DNA of 64,000 nucleotides from Streptomyces sp. NBC_01197 (GTDB taxonomy: Bacteria; Actinomycetota; Actinomycetes; Streptomycetales; Streptomycetaceae): positions 6,296,501 to 6,360,500 of the forward strand of contig NZ_CP108569.1 in the NCBI RefSeq assembly GCF_036010505.1. Direction: 5' to 3'. Numbering within the stretch: position 1 is the stretch's first letter; each line of letters starts with the position of its first letter. The notes below the pieces were generated by a model. It searched no databases and was not told the DNA's origin. It saw only the letters and a list, made by a program, of their open reading frames with translations. Position numbers and translations under genes: made by a program. Below, in pieces: positions 51,339 to 59,707 of the stretch.

Positions 51339-52103
51339 TCAGAAGCGGCCGGCGCCCAGATCGCGCGAGACGGAACGGGCGCAGTCGCGCACCGCGGCCA
51401 CCAGTTCCGGGCGCAGCTCCCCGTCCACACAGACCCGCTCGACCGCACCGGTCACCGCGATGGCGCCCAGCGGCATCCTGCGCCGGTCATGGATGGGGGC
51501 GGCCACCGATGCCACGCCCTCCCAGGTCTCCTCGACGTCGGCGCCCCAGCCGCGCGCCCTGGTCAGGTCGAGCACCGACTCGAACTGCTCCGGGTCGCTG
51601 ATCGTGCGGGGGGTGAAAATCTGCCGCTCGGTCTCCAGGGCCTCGCTGTGCGCCACCGGGTCGTACGCCGAGAGCACCTTGCCGAGGGCGCTGGAGTGCA
51701 GTGGCTGCATGGCTCCGACCTCCAGCACCTGCCGGCTGTCGTCGGGGCGGAAGACATGGTGGACGATCAGGACGCCCCGCTGGTGCAGGACGCCCAGATA
51801 GACGCTCTCACCGCTGGAGCGGGCCAGGTCGTCGGTCCAGACGAGGGCGCGCGCCCGCAGCTCGTGGACATCCAGATAGCTGTTGCCCAGGCGCAGCAGT
51901 TCGGCCCCCAGCTGGTAGCGCCCGGATGCCGGGTCCTGCTCCACGAAACCCTCCTGCTGGAGGGTGCGCAGGATGCCGTGGGCGGTGCCTTTGGCCAGGT
52001 CGAGGGAGGAGGCGATGTCGGACAGGCCGAGCCGCCGCTCGCCGCCCGCGAGCAGCCTCAGCATCGCAGCCGCCCGCTCCAGGGACTGAATGTTCTTCGC
52101 CAT
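51339..52103 (-). CDS. gylR: IclR-family regulator of glycerol catabolism
   Basis: Repressor of 254 residues, the length I remember for GylR of S. coelicolor. An N-terminal winged helix (about 8-65; LSDIASSLDLAKGTAHGILR) precedes the IclR effector domain with YLGVLHQRGVLIVHHVFRP near 102 and SALGKVLSAY near 140. GylR represses the gyl operon and its own gene, with glycerol-3-phosphate as inducer. ATG 52103 has GGAGGG upstream. A TGTTCGgCAATGCtGAACA site lies 20 bp before it. It is divergent from metH. Confidence 0.93.
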   Translation of the reverse strand: MAKNIQSLERAAAMLRLLAGGERRLGLSDIASSLDLAKGTAHGILRTLQQEGFVEQDPASGRYQLGAELLRLGNSYLDVHELRARALVWTDDLARSSGESVYLGVLHQRGVLIVHHVFRPDDSRQVLEVGAMQPLHSSALGKVLSAYDPVAHSEALETERQIFTPRTISDPEQFESVLDLTRARGWGADVEETWEGVASVAAPIHDRRRMPLGAIAVTGAVERVCVDGELRPELVAAVRDCARSVSRDLGAGRF

Positions 52104-52123
52104 TGCTGGGCCACCCTCCACGC

Positions 52124-52142
52124 TGTTCGGCAATGCTGAACA
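52124..52142. promoter_or_regulatory. Probable GylR autoregulatory site
   Basis: TGTTCGGCAATGCTGAACA, with inverted TGTTC/GAACA ends, 20 bp upstream of the gylR ATG; similar to 51161-51179. Confidence 0.5.
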
Positions 52143-52271
52143 CTATCGGTCCATGTCGACCAAGTGTCACGCGGAGTGCGCCCAGGCGGTACCCGACGCC
52201 ACCCGCGGAGCCGTGCCGGCAGAGGTGTCCGTCCCGTGGAACACCCGCCCCGATCAGCGCCGTCCCCGTTA

Positions 52272-52332
52272 CCCTGGCCTGGTGCGCCATCCTGCCGGAA
52301 GGCGCAAAGCCGACAGCCGTCGCATCCCAGGG
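52272..52332 (+). promoter_or_regulatory. Potential RNA fold over the metH ribosome binding site
   Basis: CCCTGG (52272-52277) can pair with CCAGGG (52327-52332), which overlaps GGGAG, the metH binding site. Enclosed is the hairpin TGCGCC/GGCGCA (52283-52288 / 52301-52306). It does not match a known riboswitch I can recognise. Confidence 0.3.
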
Positions 52333-52342
52333 AGTACATTCC

Positions 52343-55300
52343 ATGGCCTCGTCGCCGACCCCTTCCGCTGACAGCCGGACCCGAGCTGACGCCCTCCGAG
52401 AGGCACTGGCCACCCGTGTGGTGGTGGCCGACGGTGCGATGGGCACGATGCTGCAGGCGCAGGATCCCACTCTTGAGGACTTCCAGCAGCTGGAGGGCTG
52501 CAACGAGATCCTGAACGTGACCAGGCCGGACATCGTCCGCTCGGTGCACGAGGAGTACTTCGCTGTCGGCGTCGACTGTGTGGAGACGAACACCTTCGGT
52601 GCGAACCACTCGGCGGCGAACGAGTACGAGATCGCCGACCGGATCACCGAGCTGTCCGAGGCGGGCGCCCGTATCGCCCGCGAGGTCGCCGACGAGTTCG
52701 GCGCGAAGGACGGCCGCCAGCGCTGGGTCCTCGGCTCGATCGGCCCCGGCACCAAGCTGCCGTCGCTCGGCCACACCACGTACGACGTCCTGCGGGACGG
52801 CTACCAGCAGAATGCCGAGGGGCTGCTCGCCGGCGGCGCGGACGCCCTGATCGTGGAGACCACCCAGGACCTGCTGCAGACCAAGTCGAGCCTGATCGGC
52901 GCACGCCGGGCGATGGACGCCCTCGGCGTCAGCGTGCCGCTGATCTGCTCGCTCGCCTTCGAGACGACCGGCGTCATGCTGCTCGGCTCCGAGATCGGCG
53001 CCGCGCTGACCGCCCTGGAGCCCCTGGGTATCGACCTGATCGGGCTGAACTGCTCGACGGGCCCGGCCGAGATGAGCGAGCACCTGCGCTATCTGGCCCG
53101 CCACTCGCGTACGCCGCTGATGTGCATGCCGAACGCGGGCCTGCCCGTGCTGACCAAGGACGGCGCGCACTTCCCGCTCGACCCCGAGGGCCTGGCGGAC
53201 GCGCAGGAAGCATTCGTGACCGACTACGGCCTGTCCCTGATCGGCGGCTGCTGCGGTACGACGCCCGAGCATCTGCGCCAGGTCGTCGACCGGGCCCGGG
53301 CCCTCACGCCCACCGCCCGCGACCCGCGCCCCGAGCCGGGCGCCGCCTCGCTGTACCAGAGCGTGCCGTTCCGCCAGGACACGGCGTACATGGCGATCGG
53401 CGAGCGCACCAACGCCAACGGCAGCAAGAAGTTCCGTGAGGCCATGCTGGAGGCGCGCTGGGACGACTGTGTGGAGATGGCGCGCGACCAGATCCGCGAG
53501 GGCGCGCACATGCTCGACCTGTGTGTCGACTACGTGGGCCGCGACGGAGTGGCTGACATGACCGAGCTGGCCGGCCGCTTCGCCACCGCCTCCACATTGC
53601 CGATCGTGCTGGACTCCACCGAACTGCCCGTGCTGCGGGCCGGGTTGGAGAAGCTGGGCGGCCGTGCCGTCCTCAACTCGGTCAACTACGAGGACGGCGA
53701 CGGCCCCGAGTCCCGCTTCGCCAAGGTCACGGCGCTGGCGGTCGAGCACGGCGCCGCGCTGATCGCCCTGACCATCGACGAGGAGGGCCAGGCCCGTACC
53801 TCCGACCACAAGGTCGCCATCGCCGAGCGGCTGATCGAGGACCTGACCGGCAACTGGGGGATCCGTGAGCCGGACATCCTCATCGACACCCTGACCTTCA
53901 CCATCTGCACCGGTCAGGAGGAGTCCAGGGGCGACGGCCTCGCCACCATCGAGGCCATCCGCGAGCTCAAGCGCCGTCACCCGGACGTCCAGACCACGCT
54001 GGGTCTGTCCAACATCTCCTTCGGCCTCAACCCGGCCGCCCGCGTCGTCCTCAACTCCGTCTTCCTCGACGAGTGCGTAAAGGCAGGGCTGGACTCGGCG
54101 ATCGTGCACGCGTCGAAGATCCTGCCGATCGCCCGGTTGGAGGAGGAGCAGGTCAAGGTCGCCCTCGACCTGATCTACGACCGCCGCGCCGAGGGCTACG
54201 ACCCCCTGCAGAAGCTCATGGAGCTCTTCGAGGGCGTCAACATGAAATCCATGAAGCAGGGCAGGGCCGAAGAGCTCATGGCCCTCCCGCTGGAGGAGCG
54301 CCTGCAGCGCCGCATCATCGACGGCGAGAAGAACGGCCTGGAGGCCGACCTCGACGAAGCGCTCCAGGGCCGGCCGGCCCTGGAGATCGTCAACGACACG
54401 CTCCTGGAGGGGATGAAGGTCGTCGGCGAACTCTTCGGCTCCGGCCAGATGCAGCTGCCGTTCGTGCTCCAGTCGGCTGAGGTCATGAAGAGCGCGGTGG
54501 CCCATCTGGAGCCGCACATGGAGAAGACCGACGACGACGGCAAGGGCACCATCGTCCTGGCCACCGTCCGCGGCGACGTCCACGACATCGGCAAGAACCT
54601 CGTCGACATCATCCTGACCAACAACGGCTACAACGTCGTCAACCTCGGCATCAAACAGCCCGTCTCCGCGATCCTGGAAGCCGCCGAGGAGCACAAGGCC
54701 GACGTCATCGGCATGTCAGGTCTCCTCGTCAAGTCCACAGTGATCATGAAGGAGAACCTGCAGGAGCTCAACCAGCGCAGGATGGCGGCCGACTTCCCCG
54801 TCATCCTCGGCGGCGCCGCGCTGACCAGGGCGTACGTCGAACAGGACCTGCACGAGATCTACGAGGGCGAAGTCCGCTACGCCCGCGACGCGTTCGAGGG
54901 CCTGCGCCTGATGGACGCGTTGATCGGCGTCAAGCGGGGCGTCCCCGGCGCCGTACTGCCCGAGCTCAAGCAGCGCCGGGTGCCGAAGCGGGACACCGCC
55001 GCCGTCCTGAAGGTGGACGAGCCCGAGGGCACCGTCCGCTCGGACGTCGCCACCGACAACCCGGTGCCGGAGCCGCCGTTCTGGGGCACCCGCGTCGTCA
55101 AGGGGATCCAGCTCAAGGAGTACGCGTCCTGGCTGGACGAAGGCGCGCTCTTCAAGGGGCAGTGGGGGCTCAAGGAAGACCGCAAGGGCGAAGGCCCCAC
55201 CTACGAGGAGCTGTTGGAGACCGAGGGCCGACCGCGTCTGCGCGGCTGGCTGGACCAGCTGCACACCAAGAACATGCTCGAAGCGGCCGTCGTCTACGGT

Positions 55301-55858
55301 TACTTCCCGTGCGTCTCCAAGGGCGACGACCTCATCCTCCTCAACGAGGACGGCAGCGAGCGGACCCGCTTCACCTTCCCCCGCCAGCGCCGCGGCCGCA
55401 GGCTCTGCCTGGCGGACTTCTTCCGCCCAGAGGAGTCCGGTGAGCGGGATGTGATCGGCCTTCAGGTGGTCACCGTCGGCTCGCGGATCGGCGAGGCCAC
55501 GGCCGAGTTGTTCGAGGCCAACTCCTACCGCGACTACCTCGAACTGCACGGCCTGTCCGTGCAGTTGGCGGAAGCGCTGGCCGAGTACTGGCACGCCAGG
55601 GTCCGTTCCGAGCTCGGCTACGCGGGTGAGGACCCCTCGGACGTCCAGGACATGTTCGCGCTGAAGTACCGCGGTGCGCGCTTCTCGCTCGGCTACGGTG
55701 CCTGCCCGGATCTGGAGGACCGGGCGAAGATCGCCGAGCTGCTCCAGCCCGAGCGGATCGGCGTACACCTCTCCGAGGAGTTCCAGCTGCACCCCGAGCA
55801 GTCCACCGACGCGATCGTGATCCACCACCCCGAGGCGAAGTACTTCAACGCCCGGTGA
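52343..55858 (+). CDS. metH: Cobalamin-dependent methionine synthase
   Basis: Cytosolic enzyme of 1171 residues that methylates homocysteine with 5-methyltetrahydrofolate via methylcobalamin. Domains in order: homocysteine/zinc barrel (about 15-325; C237, C303, C304 in LIGGCCGT), pterin barrel (345-610; IGERTNANGSKKF), cap and B12 domains (640-860; H747 in DVHDIGKN is the cobalt ligand), and AdoMet reactivation domain (900-1160; SLGYGACPDLEDR). GGGAG precedes ATG 52343; the frame is open upstream into the gylR promoter, but there is no homology. Compared with E. coli MetH (1227 aa) it is slightly short, as in actinobacteria. Confidence 0.97.
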   Translation: MASSPTPSADSRTRADALREALATRVVVADGAMGTMLQAQDPTLEDFQQLEGCNEILNVTRPDIVRSVHEEYFAVGVDCVETNTFGANHSAANEYEIADRITELSEAGARIAREVADEFGAKDGRQRWVLGSIGPGTKLPSLGHTTYDVLRDGYQQNAEGLLAGGADALIVETTQDLLQTKSSLIGARRAMDALGVSVPLICSLAFETTGVMLLGSEIGAALTALEPLGIDLIGLNCSTGPAEMSEHLRYLARHSRTPLMCMPNAGLPVLTKDGAHFPLDPEGLADAQEAFVTDYGLSLIGGCCGTTPEHLRQVVDRARALTPTARDPRPEPGAASLYQSVPFRQDTAYMAIGERTNANGSKKFREAMLEARWDDCVEMARDQIREGAHMLDLCVDYVGRDGVADMTELAGRFATASTLPIVLDSTELPVLRAGLEKLGGRAVLNSVNYEDGDGPESRFAKVTALAVEHGAALIALTIDEEGQARTSDHKVAIAERLIEDLTGNWGIREPDILIDTLTFTICTGQEESRGDGLATIEAIRELKRRHPDVQTTLGLSNISFGLNPAARVVLNSVFLDECVKAGLDSAIVHASKILPIARLEEEQVKVALDLIYDRRAEGYDPLQKLMELFEGVNMKSMKQGRAEELMALPLEERLQRRIIDGEKNGLEADLDEALQGRPALEIVNDTLLEGMKVVGELFGSGQMQLPFVLQSAEVMKSAVAHLEPHMEKTDDDGKGTIVLATVRGDVHDIGKNLVDIILTNNGYNVVNLGIKQPVSAILEAAEEHKADVIGMSGLLVKSTVIMKENLQELNQRRMAADFPVILGGAALTRAYVEQDLHEIYEGEVRYARDAFEGLRLMDALIGVKRGVPGAVLPELKQRRVPKRDTAAVLKVDEPEGTVRSDVATDNPVPEPPFWGTRVVKGIQLKEYASWLDEGALFKGQWGLKEDRKGEGPTYEELLETEGRPRLRGWLDQLHTKNMLEAAVVYGYFPCVSKGDDLILLNEDGSERTRFTFPRQRRGRRLCLADFFRPEESGERDVIGLQVVTVGSRIGEATAELFEANSYRDYLELHGLSVQLAEALAEYWHARVRSELGYAGEDPSDVQDMFALKYRGARFSLGYGACPDLEDRAKIAELLQPERIGVHLSEEFQLHPEQSTDAIVIHHPEAKYFNAR

Positions 55859-55943
55859 GTCCGGCAGTCCGCCACCGGACGCGGGTGCGCCGCATCGCAG
55901 CGCGCGCCGGACCGTCCCGACGTAGAATGGTCGGTCCGGTGCA

Positions 55944-55979
55944 GGCCGGTTGCCTTCCCAGCAGGGTGGGCGACCGGCC
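55944..55979 (+). terminator. Hairpin between metH and the HAD gene
   Basis: GGCCGGTTGCC (55944-55954) / GGCGACCGGCC (55969-55979), 11 bp with one G-T pair. It could end metH or lie in the leader of the HAD gene. Confidence 0.5.
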
Positions 55980-56007
55980 TTCGTGTCCCTCCAGGAGGTG
56001 TCCCCGT

Positions 56008-56721
56008 ATGACCAGTACGGTCGCCGCGCTCAACACCCGTATGGCCGAAGGCGCAGCCCTGCAGGCGGTCCTGCTCGACATGGACGGCACGCTGGTGGAC
56101 ACCGAGGGCGTCTGGTGGGACGCCGAGGTGGAGGTCTTCGCCGACCTCGGCCACCGGCTCGACGAACGCTGGCGCGACACCGTGGTGGGCGGGCCCATGA
56201 CCCGCAGCGCCGGTTATCTCATCGAGGTCACCGGCGCGGACATCGCCCTTCCCGAGCTGACCACGCTGCTCAACGACCGGTTCGAGGAGCGGATCTCGGG
56301 CGGGGTGCCGCTGATGCCCGGGGCGCTGCGGCTGCTCACCGAGCTGGCCGCCCACGGCGTGCCCACGGCCCTGGTCTCCGCCTCGCACCGGCGGATCATC
56401 GACCGGGTCCTCAAGTCGCTCGGCCCGGACAACTTCACCTTGACGGTCGCGGGCGACGAGGTGGCCCGGACGAAACCGCACCCGGAGCCCTATCTCGCAG
56501 CCGCGGCGGGCCTGGACGCCGATCCGGCGCGCTGCGCGGTCATCGAGGACACCGCGACCGGAGTGGCGGCGGCGGAGGCCGCAGGCTGCCGTGTAGTGGC
56601 CGTGCCCTCAGTGGCGCCGATCGCCGCAGCGGCCGGCCGGGTAGTCGTCGGGTCTCTGGAAGAAGTCGATCTGGGCTTTCTCAGGGCACTGGTCAACGGA
56701 ATGCACCGAGCCGGATACTGA
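56008..56721 (+). CDS. HAD-superfamily phosphatase (beta-phosphoglucomutase-like)
   Basis: Haloacid-dehalogenase-fold hydrolase of 237 residues. Motif I is LLDMDGTLVDTE (about 22-33; nucleophile Asp), motif II SASHRR near 128, motif III Lys in ARTKPHPEPY near 154, and motif IV VIEDTATGVAAAEAAGC near 176. The helical cap between motifs I and II places it in subfamily I, with phosphoglycolate-type phosphatases and sugar phosphatases. AGGAGGTG precedes ATG 56008. Substrate unknown. It follows metH after 149 bp in the conserved order. Confidence 0.88.
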   Translation: MTSTVAALNTRMAEGAALQAVLLDMDGTLVDTEGVWWDAEVEVFADLGHRLDERWRDTVVGGPMTRSAGYLIEVTGADIALPELTTLLNDRFEERISGGVPLMPGALRLLTELAAHGVPTALVSASHRRIIDRVLKSLGPDNFTLTVAGDEVARTKPHPEPYLAAAAGLDADPARCAVIEDTATGVAAAEAAGCRVVAVPSVAPIAAAAGRVVVGSLEEVDLGFLRALVNGMHRAGY

Positions 56722-57209
56722 CCGTGTCGCTTTAGTCCTGAAGGGAATCGGCGCCCGTCATCCCCCTGTATTTACGTGAGCATGAAGAGAGGGGCTTCAA
56801 GCTTTACGAAAAGCGGGTGCGGAGTGACGTTCATCACTTGACGAAGCGTCGACACGGAGGCATTCGCGTGCTGCGATAGGCGCGTCACCGCTCCGCACGT
56901 GCCCATGTGTCCCGATTGGTGAAGCGGTGTACGAATCATTTCGGTGGTCGGATATTGACGCTCCGCTATTCGTGAAGATGGTGTGGATCCCACCCAAGTC
57001 GCCCCCGGTCCAGGTTTCCTGACGTTCCCCACTAATCTCATGGCGAGAACTTCGCCGTACACTTCTGTGCCCCCGGCGCCCACCAAGCGGCCGGGATCAC
57101 TGGACTGATCGCTCTGTACCCGGCCCGATCGCCCCGCCCCGATCGGGCGGTAGCGGCGGAGTGTCTGTACATCGCTGTATCCCAGTGCCGGATGAGGAGA
57201 ACGTCCAGA
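56722..57209. other. Long, relatively AT-rich intergenic region
   Basis: This 488-bp stretch has no convincing gene. The part from about 56760 to 57050 is visibly poorer in G+C than its surroundings, and codon periodicity is absent in all frames. Near the next gene is an inverted repeat CCCGATCG (57124-57131) / CGATCGGG (57140-57147), followed by TGTACATCGCTGTAT, a possible promoter zone. Confidence 0.6.
57124..57147. promoter_or_regulatory. Inverted repeat upstream of the binding-protein gene
   Basis: CCCGATCG / CGATCGGG, perfect 8-bp arms, 8-nt spacer, about 63 bp before the start codon; possible operator. Confidence 0.4.
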
Positions 57210-58811
57210 ATGAACCGCAAGACTCTGGTGCTGCCGGCGATAGTTTGCCTGCTCGCTCCGGTACTCGCCGCGTGCGGCGGCACAGGCAGCGGCGGCGACG
57301 GCGGCAAGGCCATCGTCGTGGGTACGACGGACTTCATCGAGTCGGGCAAGAAGGCTCCGGCTCCTCTCGACCCCGCCTACACCTATGACACCGGCGTCTG
57401 GAACTTCCTGCGCCCGACTCTCCAGTCGCTCATGGCGATGCCGCGTGGTGGCGGCCTGCCGGTGCCGGACGCCGCCAGCGACTGCCGTTTCACGGACACC
57501 GAGAACGAGAGCTACCGCTGCAAGCTCCGCAGCGGGCTCCAGTTCGCCAACGGCGACCCCCTCACGGCCGCCGATGTGAAGTACTCGATGGAACGCGTCA
57601 CCAACATCGACGACCCGAACGGCCCGGCCGGTCTGCTGGAGAACATCGACACCATCGAGGCCGTGAGCTCTCATGAGCTGGTCTTCCACCTGAAGACGCC
57701 CGACGCCACCTTCCCGTACAAGCTGGCCACGCCGGCCGCGGGCATCGTGGAGAAGAAGGAGTACGCGCCGAAGAAGCTGCGCAAGGGCTTCGTGATCGAC
57801 GGCTCCGGTCCGTACACCTTCAAGGCGGAGGTCGGCAACGACCGCCTGAAGAAGGCCATCTTCACCAAGAACCCCCACTACAAGGGGGCGTTGAAGCTGC
57901 AGAACGACAAGGTCGAGATCGATTCCTTCGCGGATGCCGCGGGCATGGGCGCCGCGCTGAAGTCCGGCAAGATCGACATGATGGGCCGGACTCTCTCCCC
58001 GGAGCAGATCAAGCAGTACTCGGACGGTTCGTCGCCGAACGTCAACTTTGTCGAGAGCCCCGGCCTGGAGATCCGCTACCTGGCCTTCAACACGAACGAC
58101 CCGGCGGTGAAGAACAAGGCGGTCCGGCAGGCGATGGCCGCGCTCGTCGACCGCGGTCAGATCGCCAGCCAGGTGTACGGTGCCACCTCGGACCCGCTCT
58201 ACTCGCTGATCCCCACCGGAATCGGCGGACACACGAATTCGTTCTTCAACAAGTACGGCGATCCGAGCAAGTCCGAGGCCGCCCAGATCCTGCACTCTGC
58301 CGGGATCACCAGCAAGGTCCGGCTGACGCTGGATTACACGAGCGACCACTACGGACCCGGTACGGCGAAGGAGTTCGCGCTGCTCAAGCAGCAGCTGAAC
58401 GCCTCCGGGCTCTTCGACGTGAAGACCCAGGGCCACAAGTGGGCGCAGTTCCGCCCCGACGAGGTGAAGGGCGACTACGCGGTCTACGGCATGGGCTGGT
58501 TCCCGGACTTCCCCGACGCGGACAACTTCATCTCGCCGTTCCTCAGCAAGGGCAACTTCCTCAACACCCCCTACGCGAACCCCACCATCCGCGACAAGTA
58601 CATCCCGGAGTCCCGGCGGGCCGCGGACCGCACCACGGCGGTGGTCCCGCTCCAGAAGATCCAGGACATCGTCGCGGACGACGTTCCCGTGCTGCCGCTC
58701 TGGCAGGGCAAGCAGTATGTGGCCGCCCGGGACGACCTGACCGGGGCGGAGTGGGCGCTGAGCAACTCGTCCGCCCTGCAGATCTGGGAGCTCGGCCGCG
58801 GCGTCAGCTGA
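57210..58811 (+). CDS. Peptide-type ABC transporter substrate-binding lipoprotein
   Basis: Family 5 (OppA/DppA-like) extracellular receptor of 533 residues. A lipoprotein signal has lipobox LAAC (C22). Family segments are LRSGLQFANGDPLTAADVKY (about 106-125), SGPYTFKAE near 203 and the C-terminal VPVLPLWQGKQYVAARDDL. ATG 57210 has GAGGAG 10 nt upstream. No permease or ATPase gene is next to it, so it must work with a transporter encoded elsewhere or act as a sensor. Two strong hairpins follow. Ligand unknown. Confidence 0.9.
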   Translation: MNRKTLVLPAIVCLLAPVLAACGGTGSGGDGGKAIVVGTTDFIESGKKAPAPLDPAYTYDTGVWNFLRPTLQSLMAMPRGGGLPVPDAASDCRFTDTENESYRCKLRSGLQFANGDPLTAADVKYSMERVTNIDDPNGPAGLLENIDTIEAVSSHELVFHLKTPDATFPYKLATPAAGIVEKKEYAPKKLRKGFVIDGSGPYTFKAEVGNDRLKKAIFTKNPHYKGALKLQNDKVEIDSFADAAGMGAALKSGKIDMMGRTLSPEQIKQYSDGSSPNVNFVESPGLEIRYLAFNTNDPAVKNKAVRQAMAALVDRGQIASQVYGATSDPLYSLIPTGIGGHTNSFFNKYGDPSKSEAAQILHSAGITSKVRLTLDYTSDHYGPGTAKEFALLKQQLNASGLFDVKTQGHKWAQFRPDEVKGDYAVYGMGWFPDFPDADNFISPFLSKGNFLNTPYANPTIRDKYIPESRRAADRTTAVVPLQKIQDIVADDVPVLPLWQGKQYVAARDDLTGAEWALSNSSALQIWELGRGVS

Positions 58812-58820
58812 CCCGCGGAC

Positions 58821-58858
58821 GGCAGGGCACCGGCCGGACGTCCGGCCGGTGCCCTGCC
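58821..58858. terminator. Perfect 38-bp palindrome (terminator)
   Basis: The 19-bp arms 58821-58839 and 58840-58858 are exact reverse complements with no spacer. It begins 9 bp after the binding-protein stop and works in both directions. Confidence 0.8.
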
Positions 58859-58873
58859 TGCCGGAGCCGCCGC

Positions 58874-58901
58874 GGGCCCCGCCGGAGGACCGGCGGGGCC
58901 C
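58874..58901. terminator. Terminator facing the response regulator
   Basis: GGGCCCCGCCGG / CCGGCGGGGCCC, 12-bp perfect stem, AGGA tetraloop, ending 5 bp from the response regulator stop. Confidence 0.8.
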
Positions 58902-58906
58902 GGGAA

Positions 58907-59581
58907 CTACGGCTGAGCCCCCGGGCGTACCAGACCGCTCTCGTACGCGTAGACCGCGGCCTGGACCCGGTCGCGCAGCCCCAGCTTGGTCAGTACATGG
59001 CCCACATGCGTCTTGACCGTGGTCTCGCTGACGAACAGGTCGGCGGCGATCTCGGCGTTGGACAGGCCCCGCGCGACCAGCTTGAGCACTTCCACCTCGC
59101 GCTCGGTCAGGGTGTGCAGCGTGTCCGGGACGGGATCCTCGCCGGACGGCAGATGGTCCGCGTACTTGTCGAGCAGCCGGCGGGTGATGCTCGGTGCGAG
59201 CATCGCCTCGCCCCCGGCCACCACCCGGATCGCCTGGACCAGCTCATTGGCGGGCGCGTCCTTGAGCAAGAAGCCGCTCGCACCGGCCCGCAGGGCCTCC
59301 ACCACGTACTCGTCCAGGTCGAAGGTGGTCAGCACCAGGACCTTCGCCGGACCGTCCCGGCCGGGGCCGGTGATCTGGCGGGTGGCCTCGACCCCGTCCA
59401 TCCGGGGCATCCGGATGTCCATCAGCACCACATCGGGCTGCAGCGCCCGGACCTGGTCGAGAGCCTGGAGGCCGTCCCCGGCCTCACCGACCACCGCGAG
59501 GTCCTGCTCGGCCTCCAGAATCATCCGGAAACCGGTGCGCAGCAGCGGCTGGTCGTCGACCAGTAGGACGCGGATCGCCAC
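58907..59581 (-). CDS. NarL/LuxR-type response regulator
   Basis: Two-component response regulator of 224 residues. Receiver domain 1-120: acidic pocket D9/D10, phosphoacceptor D55 in LMDIRMPRMDG, Thr in LTTFD and Lys in FLLKDAP. LuxR-type helix-turn-helix about 153-215 (LTEREVEVLKLVARGLSNAE). No histidine kinase gene is adjacent, so its partner is elsewhere or it is orphan. A hairpin separates it from the convergent binding-protein gene. Targets unknown. Confidence 0.93.
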   Translation of the reverse strand: MAIRVLLVDDQPLLRTGFRMILEAEQDLAVVGEAGDGLQALDQVRALQPDVVLMDIRMPRMDGVEATRQITGPGRDGPAKVLVLTTFDLDEYVVEALRAGASGFLLKDAPANELVQAIRVVAGGEAMLAPSITRRLLDKYADHLPSGEDPVPDTLHTLTEREVEVLKLVARGLSNAEIAADLFVSETTVKTHVGHVLTKLGLRDRVQAAVYAYESGLVRPGAQP

Positions 59582-59707
59582 GGGAACTCCTTAGCTAGAC
59601 CGGCCCCATTCTGCCCTGACCGGCCCGCCGGGACGCCGCGGGGCGTACCGGGGGTGTCCCGGACGGATCAGGCGCTGCGGGGAGGGCGGGGCGGAGCCCG
59701 CCCGGTC

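Noticed and set aside
52104..52342. Cobalamin, SAM or SAH riboswitch upstream of metH
   Set aside because: No B12 box or SAM/SAH consensus found by eye; only a simple hairpin is supported.
52058..54694. Long minus-strand open frame opposite metH
   Set aside because: metH is complete and well conserved on the other strand; the antisense translation has no recognisable domain.
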